A stretch of 35,005 bases of DNA from Chara braunii. Its lineage: Eukaryota; Streptophyta; Charophyceae; Charales; Characeae. This document shows, in pieces, positions 1-9,205 of the stretch. The notes beneath the pieces are model-generated. The model searched no databases and was not told the origin of the DNA. It saw nothing but the letters and a program-made list of their open reading frames with translations. Numbering within the stretch: the stretch's first letter is position 1; every line of letters begins with the position of its first letter. The stretch covers positions 1,465,062 to 1,500,066 of the forward strand of contig BFEA01000263.1 in NCBI GenBank assembly GCA_003427395.1, in the 5' to 3' direction. Position numbers and translations under genes: made by a program.

Positions 1-258
1 AGGTGGTTGACTATGGTGGATGGGTGAAGGAGATGGTGGAGGAAGAAGGTGGAAGGTGGTTGGCTATGGTGGATGGGTGAAGGAGGTGGTGGAGGGAGAA
101 GGGGTGGAAGGTGGTTGGCTATGGTGGATGGGTGAAGGAGGTGGTGGAGGAAGAAGGTGGAAGGTGGTTGGGTATGGAGGATGGGTGAAGGAGGAAGGTG
201 GCTGGCTATGGGGGATGGGTGAAGGAGATGGTGGAGGAAGAAGGTGCAAGGTGGTGCT
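1..258. repeat. G-rich minisatellite, about 5 units of 53 bp
   Basis: Five head-to-tail units begin at about 11, 64, 119, 172 and 206, each recognisable by CTATGGTGGATGGGTGAAGG or a close variant. Spacings are 53, 55, 53 and 34 bases; the 34-base unit has lost about 19 internal bases. The plus strand is almost free of C. Open frames on both strands here are products of the repeat (Gly/Trp-rich or Pro/Ser-rich) and I do not call them genes. The array may continue to the left of the window. Confidence 0.9.
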
Positions 259-642
259 TGGCGTTATCCCCTCCCCAAATCTAAGTGTCCGGGTTTGGTC
301 TCCCGGCATATTGCCTAACCCCGGACACAAAGCACAGTCCTACAGCACTACTCCCACAGCCTGTATGCAGAAAACACAGTTTTGCAGCAAACACAGTCTG
401 CAGAAAAATTCGCAGATTTTGCAGTCTGCTGATTTTGGCATTTTTGTCGTTTTGCTGTTTTTTTGCTAAGTCTGGAGAGCCGAAAAACACAGATCTGTGT
501 TTCCTGCCCCAAGCGACCTCAGAATCACTCCAAACTTGGTGGGCCCTCTCACTGTACCACAGGGAAGGCCTCTGCAAAGTTTGGTTTGATTCTGATGTCG
601 TTTGGGCCGACTTGCCCATTTTCGGGCGCCGTCCGGCCTCAA
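259..642. other. Unassigned spacer left of the broken gypsy copy
   Basis: I recognise no gene here. It holds an inverted repeat (GTGTCCGGG at 285-293 and CCCGGACAC at 320-328) and an 18-base perfect palindrome centred on AGATCT (485-502). A minus-strand frame runs from the gypsy RNase H through this stretch, but homology to the other family A copy stops at about 643, so the frame continues into unrelated DNA by chance. Confidence 0.5.
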
Positions 643-1780
643 GGCGAACTCTACGGGTCTATATCCATTGCCATTGTCTTGCTGTAAAACAACACCAATA
701 CCATACTGACGTGCATTTGTTGTAATGACAAAGGGTAAAGATGGGTCATCTACCTTGAGGACAGAGTACTCTATCAATGCCCGCTTTAACTTTTTTAGGG
801 CCGATGTACATCATGGTCCCACTTCCAAATAACTTCTTTCTTGAGCAGTCTGCGAAGGGGAGCAGCAATTGCTCAGAAGTCCCTTACAAACTTCCTATAA
901 TAATTAGCCAATCCAAGGAACAACCTCAATTCATTGAGGGTACGCGGGGTTGGCCAGTCTCTAATCGTTGCAATCTTGTTGTCCTCAGGCTTTATGCCAT
1001 CGCCATCTAACACGTGGCCCAAGTAGAAAATCTTTGTCTTGGCCCATTCGTGCTTCTTTGCGTTGATCTTGAAATTTGCTTCGCACATCTAACGTTCTGC
1101 GCAGCTCCTCCAACACCTTAGGAGACATCCTATACACTGCTCCTTTGGGAGTCTTACTGCCAGGCAAAATTGCGGTGTCGGATAGGACACGAAACTACTC
1201 CTGAAGGATCTTCTGATAGATCTACGTACTCCTCCAACAACTTGGCAATAAGTGGGGGTAGGTTCCTCTTTTTTAGGCTCGGTGACTAGCCTAACATAGG
1301 CCACAAAGACCTGTGCTCCTTCACCAAACGTGCGAACGAGGGAGCACAAAGACAACAATGTGTCAAAGGGTTGTCTACACCTGACTCATGAAACAGGCAA
1401 GCCGTCTTGTCGTCGCCTGAGGGACCAAGAAGCCTACACTTGTGCTCTCTTAAGTGTAGTGTAGACCCTGCTGCCTCCCCTCTGTCCATACCTAGGACCA
1501 TATCGAATGGAAATTGTCTTCTACGAGGAGAATCAGGGAATGGATAACTCTTTCTACCTTCCCATCTTTCTCTAGGCGGAAGTACGTCTGGACTCCCTCG
1601 ACGTAATCCTCGATTCCCATTGTGCGATTGTCTCCAAGGATACTTACTATGGGATCTTCTAGCCTTTGGATCACATTTAACTTCAGCTTCTGCAACGCTT
1701 TTCTGCTCTTGCTCCTGTGAGGGAAGCGCCTAGAGAGACTCTGATACAAGCAGTCTCTGGACAGCTGACTAGGCGCTGGC
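643..1780 (-). pseudogene. A1 pol remnant: protease tail, RT linker, RT tail, start of RNase H
   Basis: Minus-strand pieces read in order: a protease-like part (1492-1749, continuing to an LGMD motif near 1490, the usual end of a retropepsin core), a linker with YRMSP followed by a Glu/Leu-rich helix (about 1100-1140), then directly the RT tail (873-1088: FYLGHVLDGDGI, WPTPRTLNELR, FLGLANYYRKF), then the first strand of RNase H (about 650-777). In RNase H the usual first Asp of the TDAS motif reads Asn. The RT palm, including motif A and YLDD, is absent, a loss of about 460 bases compared with the other family A copy. Frameshifts separate the pieces. The family assignment is firm; the exact ends are not. 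Confidence 0.8.
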
Positions 1781-1879
1781 CAACAACCCCTGCCATAGGC
1801 TCATGTGGGTTAGGAGTTTCTACGTGGCGCACTCTGTCTTCTCCACATGGCTTAGGGGTAAGGGCAGCCGCGACCCCTA

Positions 1880-3940
1880 CCAGCGGTTGCCTTTTGCTGC
1901 CTCTGCAGCAGATCATCGGGCATCCCTACACTTGGGGCAATATTTGATGATGTGCCCTGGGTCACCGCAATAAATGCACTGACCCGCGTCTGTCCTCTTC
2001 CGCCATATTGTTTGATCCATGCCCAACGATTCCCAGGGTCTGCCCTGAGGCAGACCAGGGTGCCATTCACCCTTCCTGGGAGGTGACCGATTAGAACGTG
2101 GACGGTTTTGTTGGCGACCTTGACCCCTTCCTCCAACTTGGCAGTTGCCTCTACCACCAACCCTCTGACCGCCCTGTCCTCGACCACCAGAGGCTTGGCC
2201 CCTTTGGCCCTGGGCCTTCCTCTACCCTGCGACCTCCCTCCGACCACGACAACAACACAAGTACTCCCCTGGCTTATGCTATTGTCCTCCTCTTCGCGGC
2301 CCCACTCAATCTGGCTATAGGGGACCTCCTCCATACCAACTTCATCTAAAGTGAGGATCAGATGATCCTTGGCCCTGACTTGGCCAGAGATGGTACAACC
2401 CTTCCACTTTTGGCCTTTGTCCAAGTCCTTGTGCCAAAAAGTGGAGGCTCACATAAATTGTGCCTCAAAAGATACAACATCCCTACTTAGTGTATCGTAG
2501 GTCATGTTGGGTTGTTTACTCTTTTCATAAAAGTGCATGTGCAAGGCTTCGGGCATGGCACAAAACAATTGAACCAATTGGGGCTCAATGACCCCATGGT
2601 GAGGGACAACAACTAACTCATCCATCACTCCCTTGAGTGCCCTGGCACTCTTCCACTGTCATGAGCGAATGGTCTGCAGCTTGTCAGAGGCCTTGAGCCC
2701 CCTAGTGACATCCGCAAACCGATCTCGAAGGGCCTTCAAAAACTCGCTTAAGGGTGTGATCGCAAAGTAGGCGACCATATCATTATCACATTTGTCGGCG
2801 CGGGCTAACGATCTCGCAAAACTGGAGGCCTCATCTTTGAGGGCGTGGAAGGTGACGAGGACTTGCTCCTTGAGAATAATATCTAAGAGGTGCACACAAG
2901 AGTTTACATTGGCCTACCAATTATCGAAGTTCTCTCCCCCTTTCCAACTGTAGGGATCAGGGAACTTCACCTTAACGCGCTCTCTACGGGGTGTGCTTCC
3001 TCCTCCTTTGGGGGCGTTGCCTTGGCAACTTCTATAGCGCCTGTGCAAAACTTCTCTGTGTTATCTAATCGTGCCTGCACTTTTGTGCCCTCATGCAACA
3101 TCATATCACGTGCAAAGTCTTTAAAGCCTAAGCGTATGGACTGCAGGGAATGTCATGGTCCCTCAGATGGCGGAATTGCTCTTGTTGCACACTCCATATC
3201 ACCTCCACGTTTTGCGACAGGAGTCCAATTTGGGTGTTCAGATCGGCGGTCTCATCCAACCGTCCTCCCCTCTCTGCAGCCTCATTCAGTCTCTTCTCCA
3301 TCTCGTCTGCCGCCTCCATTCGCATTCTCCTTTCCCTAGTTAGGCGCAACTTCCACTCCAGCCTTTTCTCCTCATCCACAGCCTGTCGACGCAAGGGATT
3401 TTCCTCCGCATGGATCTCCTGTAACACCACCTCCCTCTCGGCCTGGGGAACATATAACATGACTTTCTCTTCTTCTCCCAGCAACAGGTTAGCCACCCAA
3501 TCCTTCACCGTCTTCTGCAACCTTGTATCTGCTCGCTTCGTGCCACTTGACTCGCCTCTTTCCTCTCTCCTCACATTTCTTTCCAGGGGAATCTCTTCTT
3601 CTTCTTCTTCTTCTTCCTCAACTGAGGCCGCGACTTCTTTTTCTTTGTACAACCTCTTCAATTCTTCCTCCAACTCTTTCGCTTTCTTGGCCTTCTCTGC
3701 CAAGAGTGCCACTTTCTTCGCTTTTTTCTCTAACTCCTCTCTTCTGGCCTTCTGCTCTGCAAGAATCTTCGCGGCCTCCTGCTCCTGCTCCTTTGAATAA
3801 GGAGTGATCCTTGTACCACCACCCCTCGTCTTGACTCTACATGTGGACGTGTGCCAGAAGCCTAATTGGAACAAGAGACGCGAAAGGATCCCCTACAGGG
3901 AGAACCTCACGAGCAAGGAGTACATTGGGTAATCGTCCAT
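1880..3940 (-). pseudogene. A1 gag: Lys/Glu coiled coil, capsid-like part, CCHC knuckle
   Basis: Gag packages element RNA into virus-like particles in the cytoplasm. The candidate start is the ATG at 3938-3940 in the context TTCACCATGGAC, conserved in the other copy. Codon 16 is TAG (3893-3895) where the other copy has TGG. The frame then stays open to 3128 and encodes a Lys/Glu/Ala-rich coiled coil with a run of nine Glu (about 3597-3623) and Arg/Glu heptads. In other frames follow a capsid-like block (2659-2895, with SFARSLARADK and LSEFLKALRDRF), an Arg/Gly-rich stretch (about 2060-2300) and a zinc knuckle CIYCGDPGHIIKYC (CX2CX4HX4C, 1937-1978). Several frameshifts show decay. The large charged N-terminal arm is unusual for a plant gypsy gag. 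Confidence 0.75.
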
Positions 3941-4934
3941 GGTGAATAGTGCACAACAGGTAACTGTTCCACTCCTCACCTCTTAGACTTACCCATCGAC
4001 TGACTGACTGATTGGCTCTCTAAGGACCACAGGAGCTTCTCCTAAGATCCAGCCAGGTTACCACAACCGACGGGAGCTCTCTCCACCAGTGTCACAAAAA
4101 CTTTCCAGATCCCAGTGCACCATGCACCAGCGATCAATCCCACCTGGCTTTCTCTCTGGATTGGACCCTGTCAACTAGGGTCCCTAGCCTTTTCTACTGC
4201 TAACGTCGCAAACAGGAATTCTTTAACGTCGCAAACAGGACGACGCGATCCGCAAGTCCTCTCAAGACTTAGACAGCCGGTTGTGCAGCCCACAACTCGG
4301 ATTTTGGGCCAACCATGCCACACCGAGTAGCCCGCCAGTTTGTACCTCCTTGGGTGGGTTAGGCCTCCGGGACGTGTCAGTTGTCAGACATGGACAGTAG
4401 CCCTACTCAGCCCGTGTGGGTTTGGTCAACACAGCCCTACGACCACATACACGGAGTCCTGTCACCTGGACAAAAGTGACTCAATGTAGAAAGAAGAGAC
4501 AGACAGACTCAGCAAGTACCAAGGGGTGAGTGCACATCCATAGGGCAAGGGGATAAGCTGAAGGCTCAGCGAGATTATACCAGCTCCAGCTTGGTCAAAT
4601 TCGTGGTCAACAGCCTTTGTCAACTCCAATCAACTTAGTCAAACTTCCGGTCAAACGTCGTCGGTCAACTCTCCCGGTCAAGCCTCTGGCCTTTAACTTT
4701 GACTGTCGACCTCCTCCTTCACCAACCTTCACCTTTCTCCTTCTCTCTCTGCCCCCCCTTCTCTCTTCTTCTTCACCCCCAACTATGGCTTCTTCTCCCT
4801 TGCTCGTCTCTCCTTTCTCCTTACTTCATCTGCCTTCTTCTTTGTCACTCACACGGTCATCTCCTTCCTCAACTCGAGCTTGGCGTCTATGGCCGCCACC
4901 TTTCTCCCTTGGCTGCAACAACAAATCTTGTATC

Positions 4935-5020
<86 letters not shown>

Positions 5021-5648
5021 CTTCTTCTTCTTCGTCGTTCATCGTCCTTTTCTCCTTGCTAACCCCTGGTCCTCTTCTTTGGCGTAGACTTCTTCAGCGG
5101 TCGTGGTCCTCCTTCAGGGAAACGGACTTCTTCGATGGCCCAGCAACGGCGTGCAACAACTTCGCGTGGGGAACTGTGGCAACCACGCGCAGCAACTTTG
5201 CGCAGGAACAGGCGCGCAAACTTCTACGGGCTGGCGCGCAGCGGCAATAGTGGGTGGCAACGGGAGCGCACCGGGCAGAGGCAGCAACGGGGACATCAAC
5301 TTAGCTCGCGGCGGCAGCAACAGACATTGAACGAGCGCACGGTAACGAGCAGCGTGTGGCAGCAAGCAACGTACAACAAATCAGCGGCGCAAAGCAAAGC
5401 ACGCAATCTCGCGCCGGAGCGCAATCACAAACGACTGCAGCACCTCGCATCGAGGGCAATGTCGGACGTCGACGGCTGACGTGGCGACACTTTTCTTCCT
5501 CTTGGCGCCGTTCGGTCTCCTCCCTCCGGTGCGCGGGCAACTTTAGGATCTGACAGGGCACTCTCTCCGGTCCTTGGTGCGGATACTAATGACTACAATG
5601 ATGACGTGGACAATGACGATAGCGGCTACGGTGGAACAGCAGGAACCA
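3941..5648 (-). other. A1 untranslated leader between PBS and gag
   Basis: About 1.7 kb lies between the PBS and the candidate gag start and is closely similar to the leader at 20499-22258. It contains a conserved 7-bp hairpin (GGACCCT 4163-4169, AGGGTCC 4177-4183, 7-base loop), a 17-base direct repeat TAACGTCGCAAACAGGA (near 4200 and 4223) and a long (CT)n tract. Plus-strand frames through the tract encode only Leu/Ser repeats. No convincing coding region is seen. Confidence 0.6.
4941..5033. repeat. (CT)37 microsatellite followed by (CTT)n, inside A1 leader
   Basis: An uninterrupted CT run spans 4941-5015 and passes into CTT repeats up to about 5033. In the sense of the element it is (GA)n. 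The matching position of the second family A copy carries a longer run (21495-21628), so the tract belongs to the element family and not to the insertion site. Confidence 0.97.
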
Positions 5649-5660
5649 GCTCTGATACCA
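5649..5660 (-). promoter_or_regulatory. Primer-binding site, initiator-Met tRNA type (A1)
   Basis: The plus strand reads GCTCTGATACCA, so the element strand reads TGGTATCAGAGC, complementary to the 3' end of plant initiator-Met tRNA and the commonest PBS of plant Ty3/gypsy elements. One base separates it from the LTR start at 5662. Confidence 0.9.
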
Positions 5661-5661
5661 A

Positions 5662-6600
5662 TGCAATTAGACTGGTCGACTCCGACCTTCAGCATGCATA
5701 CAAACAAATGACGATCAAGTTGGCGACTAGCGCCCACACAAAGCTCAAAGATAACGATGCCATGAACACAGTTCAGATTGAAACTTGTGTCTTTCGGCTA
5801 TGGCAACAACTTGTTCGTATACACACAAGTCTGGATCTTCCTGGATGTCCCGACACAACACAATACAACACTCTCTCACACACACACACACGCTGACGCA
5901 CTAACATACAGCCAGCTAACACTACTACTCCTAACTTGTTGACTTGGCGGCTATGGCCGCCTTCCTCCTACTACTACTAACTCGTTCGGCTATGGCCGAC
6001 TTCTTCCTCTTAGCCCTCTTCGACAACGGGCACATGCAGACCTCCTTGCACAAGACGCTCAGGCAGCGCTTCCACATGGCTCCAGGCAGAATGAATGAAT
6101 GACTTGACGCGGCATCTTGATTTACACTTCGGATGGTCAAAGGTTTGCCCTTGGACCCTAGGCCCAGGGTGCACACAATCCCACATGGTACTTGTTGACT
6201 TTACAGAGTGCAACCGGGACTGGGTACTGCTGACTGGGTTGGGTTACACTGCCCACTTGCCCACTTGCCTATGGATTGTATATTCACACTCTGAAAGCTC
6301 ACTTCCGGATCGTCCGCAAGACTGCAGACTTGACCTTTCGGCACTGTAGCAGCTACGACCTTGGCCTTTCGGCACATTAGCAGCTACGACCTCTACCACT
6401 GCTAGGACTCCTAACCTACAAACCTACGGTTCGATACCCAACGACCGGACTAACGTACAACAAGCGGACATGCGACTCTCAAGACACAGGTCGCGGGTTC
6501 AAACACAGAGGGCAACTGATATTGTACACAGGTAAGGGCGAGGTCTGGGGATCGAACCCTGGGATCTGCATCCGCTACCATAAAGGTGAAAACCGTTTCA
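5662..6600 (-). repeat. Family A LTR shared by two elements
   Basis: This 939-base terminal repeat begins TGCAATTAG next to a PBS and ends ACCGTTTCA. It matches 22272-23208 along its length; I count about 14 substitutions in the first 150 bases, close to 9%. A PBS on its left marks it as the 5' LTR of A1. A pol stop codon and a purine-rich tract on its right mark it as the 3' LTR of the next copy. It carries a short (CA)n run at about 5877-5891 and several motifs resembling a tRNA T-arm near 6428, 6490 and 6548. Confidence 0.88.
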
Positions 6601-6608
6601 CTCCCGCC
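6601..6608 (-). promoter_or_regulatory. Candidate polypurine tract of A2
   Basis: On the element strand GGCGGGAG (plus strand CTCCCGCC) lies directly against the inner edge of the 3' LTR, where the tract that primes plus-strand DNA synthesis is expected. It is short and carries one C, so it may be a decayed copy. Confidence 0.5.
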
Positions 6609-6638
6609 GGCCTAAATTCGAGGTCCTCCGGGAATAAT

Positions 6639-9205
6639 TCAATCTACAACAGGATCCTTACCTTTCTTTGCTCTTTCGTAGGCGCGGACTATGTCGGGAG
6701 CAGTCTCTAGAAGTTATATCGTGTGAAACAGCGGTTGTCTTCGGGCTCTTGGTTAGAAAATCAGACTTTGTACTGTTTTTGTGGACGACCTCTGCCCCTT
6801 GTTTTGGAACACATCCTCATCTATTATGCGATCAATGTCGTACCTTCCGTCCATAGCTATCGATCTCCTCGACGAAAATTGTTGACTCGTCGTGCAAGGT
6901 AACAACTTTGATGCATGAAAGACTGGATATGTATGGAGGTGTGCTGGAATCTCTATCATGTAGGACGACCCATCATCTCCGCCCTTGACTTCTAGGACTG
7001 GCCACGGTCCTCTATACGCAGGCAATAGTTTATGTGAGATATTCTCCTCAGGAGCAAACTCTTTAGATTTGACCCAGACTAAGTCGCATACTTGGAACTG
7101 TAACGGTGCTTATTGGCTTGCTCTATCATCCTATGCTGGGCCTTCCTCAGGTTCTCCACCACTTTAGCATCTTTTGCTCGTGCTATAACGCAAACTCCCT
7201 AGTACCGGGTGGTAGCCTCTGAATCTGGTCCCGGTTCAGTCCTCAAACAGTCTGCGCAGTCTGAAGGACTTGTGTAGCTTGTTGGGAGTGCGACAAGTGG
7301 CCAAGTGAACACTGTTGTTATACGCACAGGCTACCTTTGGGAGCATCTCGTCCCAGTTTACTTGATCGGGTCGAATGTACATTCTGAGAACTTATTGCAT
7401 GATCTTGTTCATCTGTTCAGTCTGTCCAATAGTCTTTGGATGACGGTTAGACGATATCAACAACTTAAGAGTCGTTCACTCTCATCAGTTCCTGCCAATT
7501 CTGACTAGTGAACGTGGTATCTCTGTCACTGACTGCCGACATCGGTAGACCATGCTCACTGACCCAATGATCAAAGTACTTTATTACTAGATTTGTATGT
7601 GCCTCAGAAGGCAAGGGAAAGAAAATTGCATACTTGCTAAATCTATCAATTACAACCATAACTTGGCTCTTGCCATGCCTACTCCTGACCCTAGCATCCA
7701 TGAAATCTATGGACACAAAATCGTCGGGTCCTGATGGGATAGGCAGGGGTCTGAGAAGACCCAACGGGGCTTGCATCGTAGTTTTATTGCGCTGACATAC
7801 TTTGCAACTACGCACATATTCTATGCAGTCAGCTTTCATGCCAGGCCACGAATAGGCACAAATCAGGTTGGCTAGCGTCTTCTGTCAGCCGAAGTGCCCT
7901 TTAGTATCGTGACATTTCCCTAAGATTAGGCTACAAATCTTTTCGTTGTTGGGAATGCATAGTCGATCTATGACGTTTGTCTTCTCAAACAATAACCCAT
8001 TAGTGGTGCGATAATTAGGCTCATTGGCTGGATTTTCCTTAACGCTTTTGAGGAGATCGCTATAGATAGGGTCTTGTGCGTACGCATCTGCAACTTTTTG
8101 TTATAAGTCTGGCGCTATATCCAGATAGTGAACTATGGCTCCAAAGTAATCGACTCTTCTACTAACGGCGTCTGCAACCACATTGTGCGCTATATCCAGA
8201 TAGTGANGGCGTCTGCAACCACATTGTGCGCTATATCCAGATAGTGAACTATGGCTCCAAAGTAATCGACTCTTCTACTAACGGCGTCTGCAACCACATT
8301 GTATTTTCCTTTGACTAGCTTGAGCTCAAAGTCAAACTAGTCTATTTTTGCGGCCCACCTAGTAAGCTTAGGTGTCATCTTGGCTTGCGTCTTCAACCAC
8401 CTCAACGTTTCGTGGTCTGAGTAGACTTTGAAGTGCCTCCCAAGCGAGTAATGTCTCCAGTGGTCTAATGCTTGCCTAAGAGCATAGAGTTTCATCTCAT
8501 AGGTAGATGTCGCTACCTTCTCTGAAGGCATCCTAGCGGACATGAACTATACGGGTCTATATCCATTGCCATTGTCTTGTTGTAAAACAACACCAATACC
8601 ATACCGACGTGCGTTTGTTGTAACAAGGAGGGTAAAGATGGGTCAACTACCTTGAGGACAGAGTACTCTATCAATGCCCGCTTTAACTTTTTTGAGGTCG
8701 ATGTACAGTCTTGGTCCCACTTCCAAATAACTTCTTTCTTGAGCAGTCTACGAAGGGGAGCAGCAATTGCGGAGAAGTTCCTTACGAACTTCCTATAATA
8801 ATTAGCCAATCCAGGGAACAACCTCAATTCAGTGAGGGTACGCGGGGTTGGCCAGTCTCTAATCGTTGCAATCTTGTTGTCCTCAGGCTTTATGCCATTG
8901 CCATCTAACACGTGGGCCAAGTAGAAAATCTTTGTCTTGGCCCATTCATACTACTTTGCATTGATCTTGAAATTTGCTTCGCGCAACTTTTCCAAGATCT
9001 GCCTCAGATGAGCCTCGTGCTTCTGGAGGGTCTTATTAAAAATCAAAATATCATCTAAATAAACAACCACAAATCTATCCAACCACGACCTAAACAAATT
9101 GTTCATGCAGCGCTGGAATGTGGTCGGTGCGTTGGTTAGTCCAAACAGCATCGATATAAACTCGTAGTGCCCGTACCTAGTCCTGAACATCGTTTTGTAC
9201 TGGTC
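6639..9205 (-). pseudogene. A2 pol 3' half: RT palm, RNase H, integrase, chromodomain
   Basis: From 9205 downward the minus strand encodes RT from [16 protein letters not shown] through the catalytic YLDDIL (DD at 9050-9055), the RT tail (FYLGHVLDGNGIKPEDNK in two frames), RNase H (8337-8543, with EMKLYALRQALDHWRHY and YSDHETLRWL), the integrase HHCC finger (GHFG and SCKVCQ, about 7795-7905, with TGA at 7885-7887 after GHFG), the integrase core (7465-7839: SIDFMD and SDRDTTFTS; a third motif GQTEQMNK follows in another frame), a C-terminal SH3-like region (6753-7025, with HTYPVFHASKL) and a chromodomain-like end (about 6665-6778, with NQEPEDNR and ETAPDIVRAYERA). A TGA at 6639-6641 ends pol. 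Chromodomains steer integration of chromoviruses to modified histones. At least five frameshifts or stops are present. Confidence 0.85.
8109..8305. repeat. Direct duplication around a single N (8207), probably assembly-made
   Basis: The 40 bases at 8167-8206 (GGCGTCTGCAACCACATTGT...) recur at 8208-8247, immediately after the N, and the flanking text (GCTATATCCAGATAGTGAACTATGGC) also recurs. Two overlapping contig ends joined with one N would give this pattern. It lies in the RNase H to integrase link of A2. Confidence 0.75.

Larger units (their letters stand above)
643..6600 (-). mobile_element. Ty3/gypsy copy A1, left-truncated, with 5' LTR
   Basis: Read on the minus strand from right to left this copy has a 5' LTR (5662-6600), a PBS (5649-5660), a long leader with a (CT)n tract, gag, a protease remnant, an RT/RNase H remnant, and an abrupt end at about 643 inside RNase H. 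Most of its leader, gag and protease is repeated at 17.6-22.3 kb, which fixes the family. Its RT core is deleted near 1085. The LTR is also the 3' LTR of the neighbouring family A copy, so two elements share one LTR. It lacks integrase and cannot move by itself. Confidence 0.8.

Noticed and set aside
20-469. 149-residue plus-strand frame and opposing Pro-rich minus frame
   Set aside because: Both are made by the minisatellite and have no domain or codon support.
1717-1947. Plus-strand frame conserved between A1 and A3 (also 18307-18537)
   Set aside because: It is antisense to the gag/protease region, and conservation follows from copying of the element.
3150-3807. Plus-strand Ser/Leu-rich frames of up to 216 residues
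   Set aside because: They are antisense shadows of the Lys/Glu-rich gag coiled coil. The same applies to 19833-20490 and to 12782-13225.
4617-5250. Three overlapping plus-strand frames with long Leu/Ser repeats
   Set aside because: They are translations of the (CT)n tract in the element leader; the same happens at 21124-21862.
6420-6575. Possible complete tRNA gene
   Set aside because: Only T-arm-like words are seen; no acceptor, D-arm or anticodon arm could be fitted.
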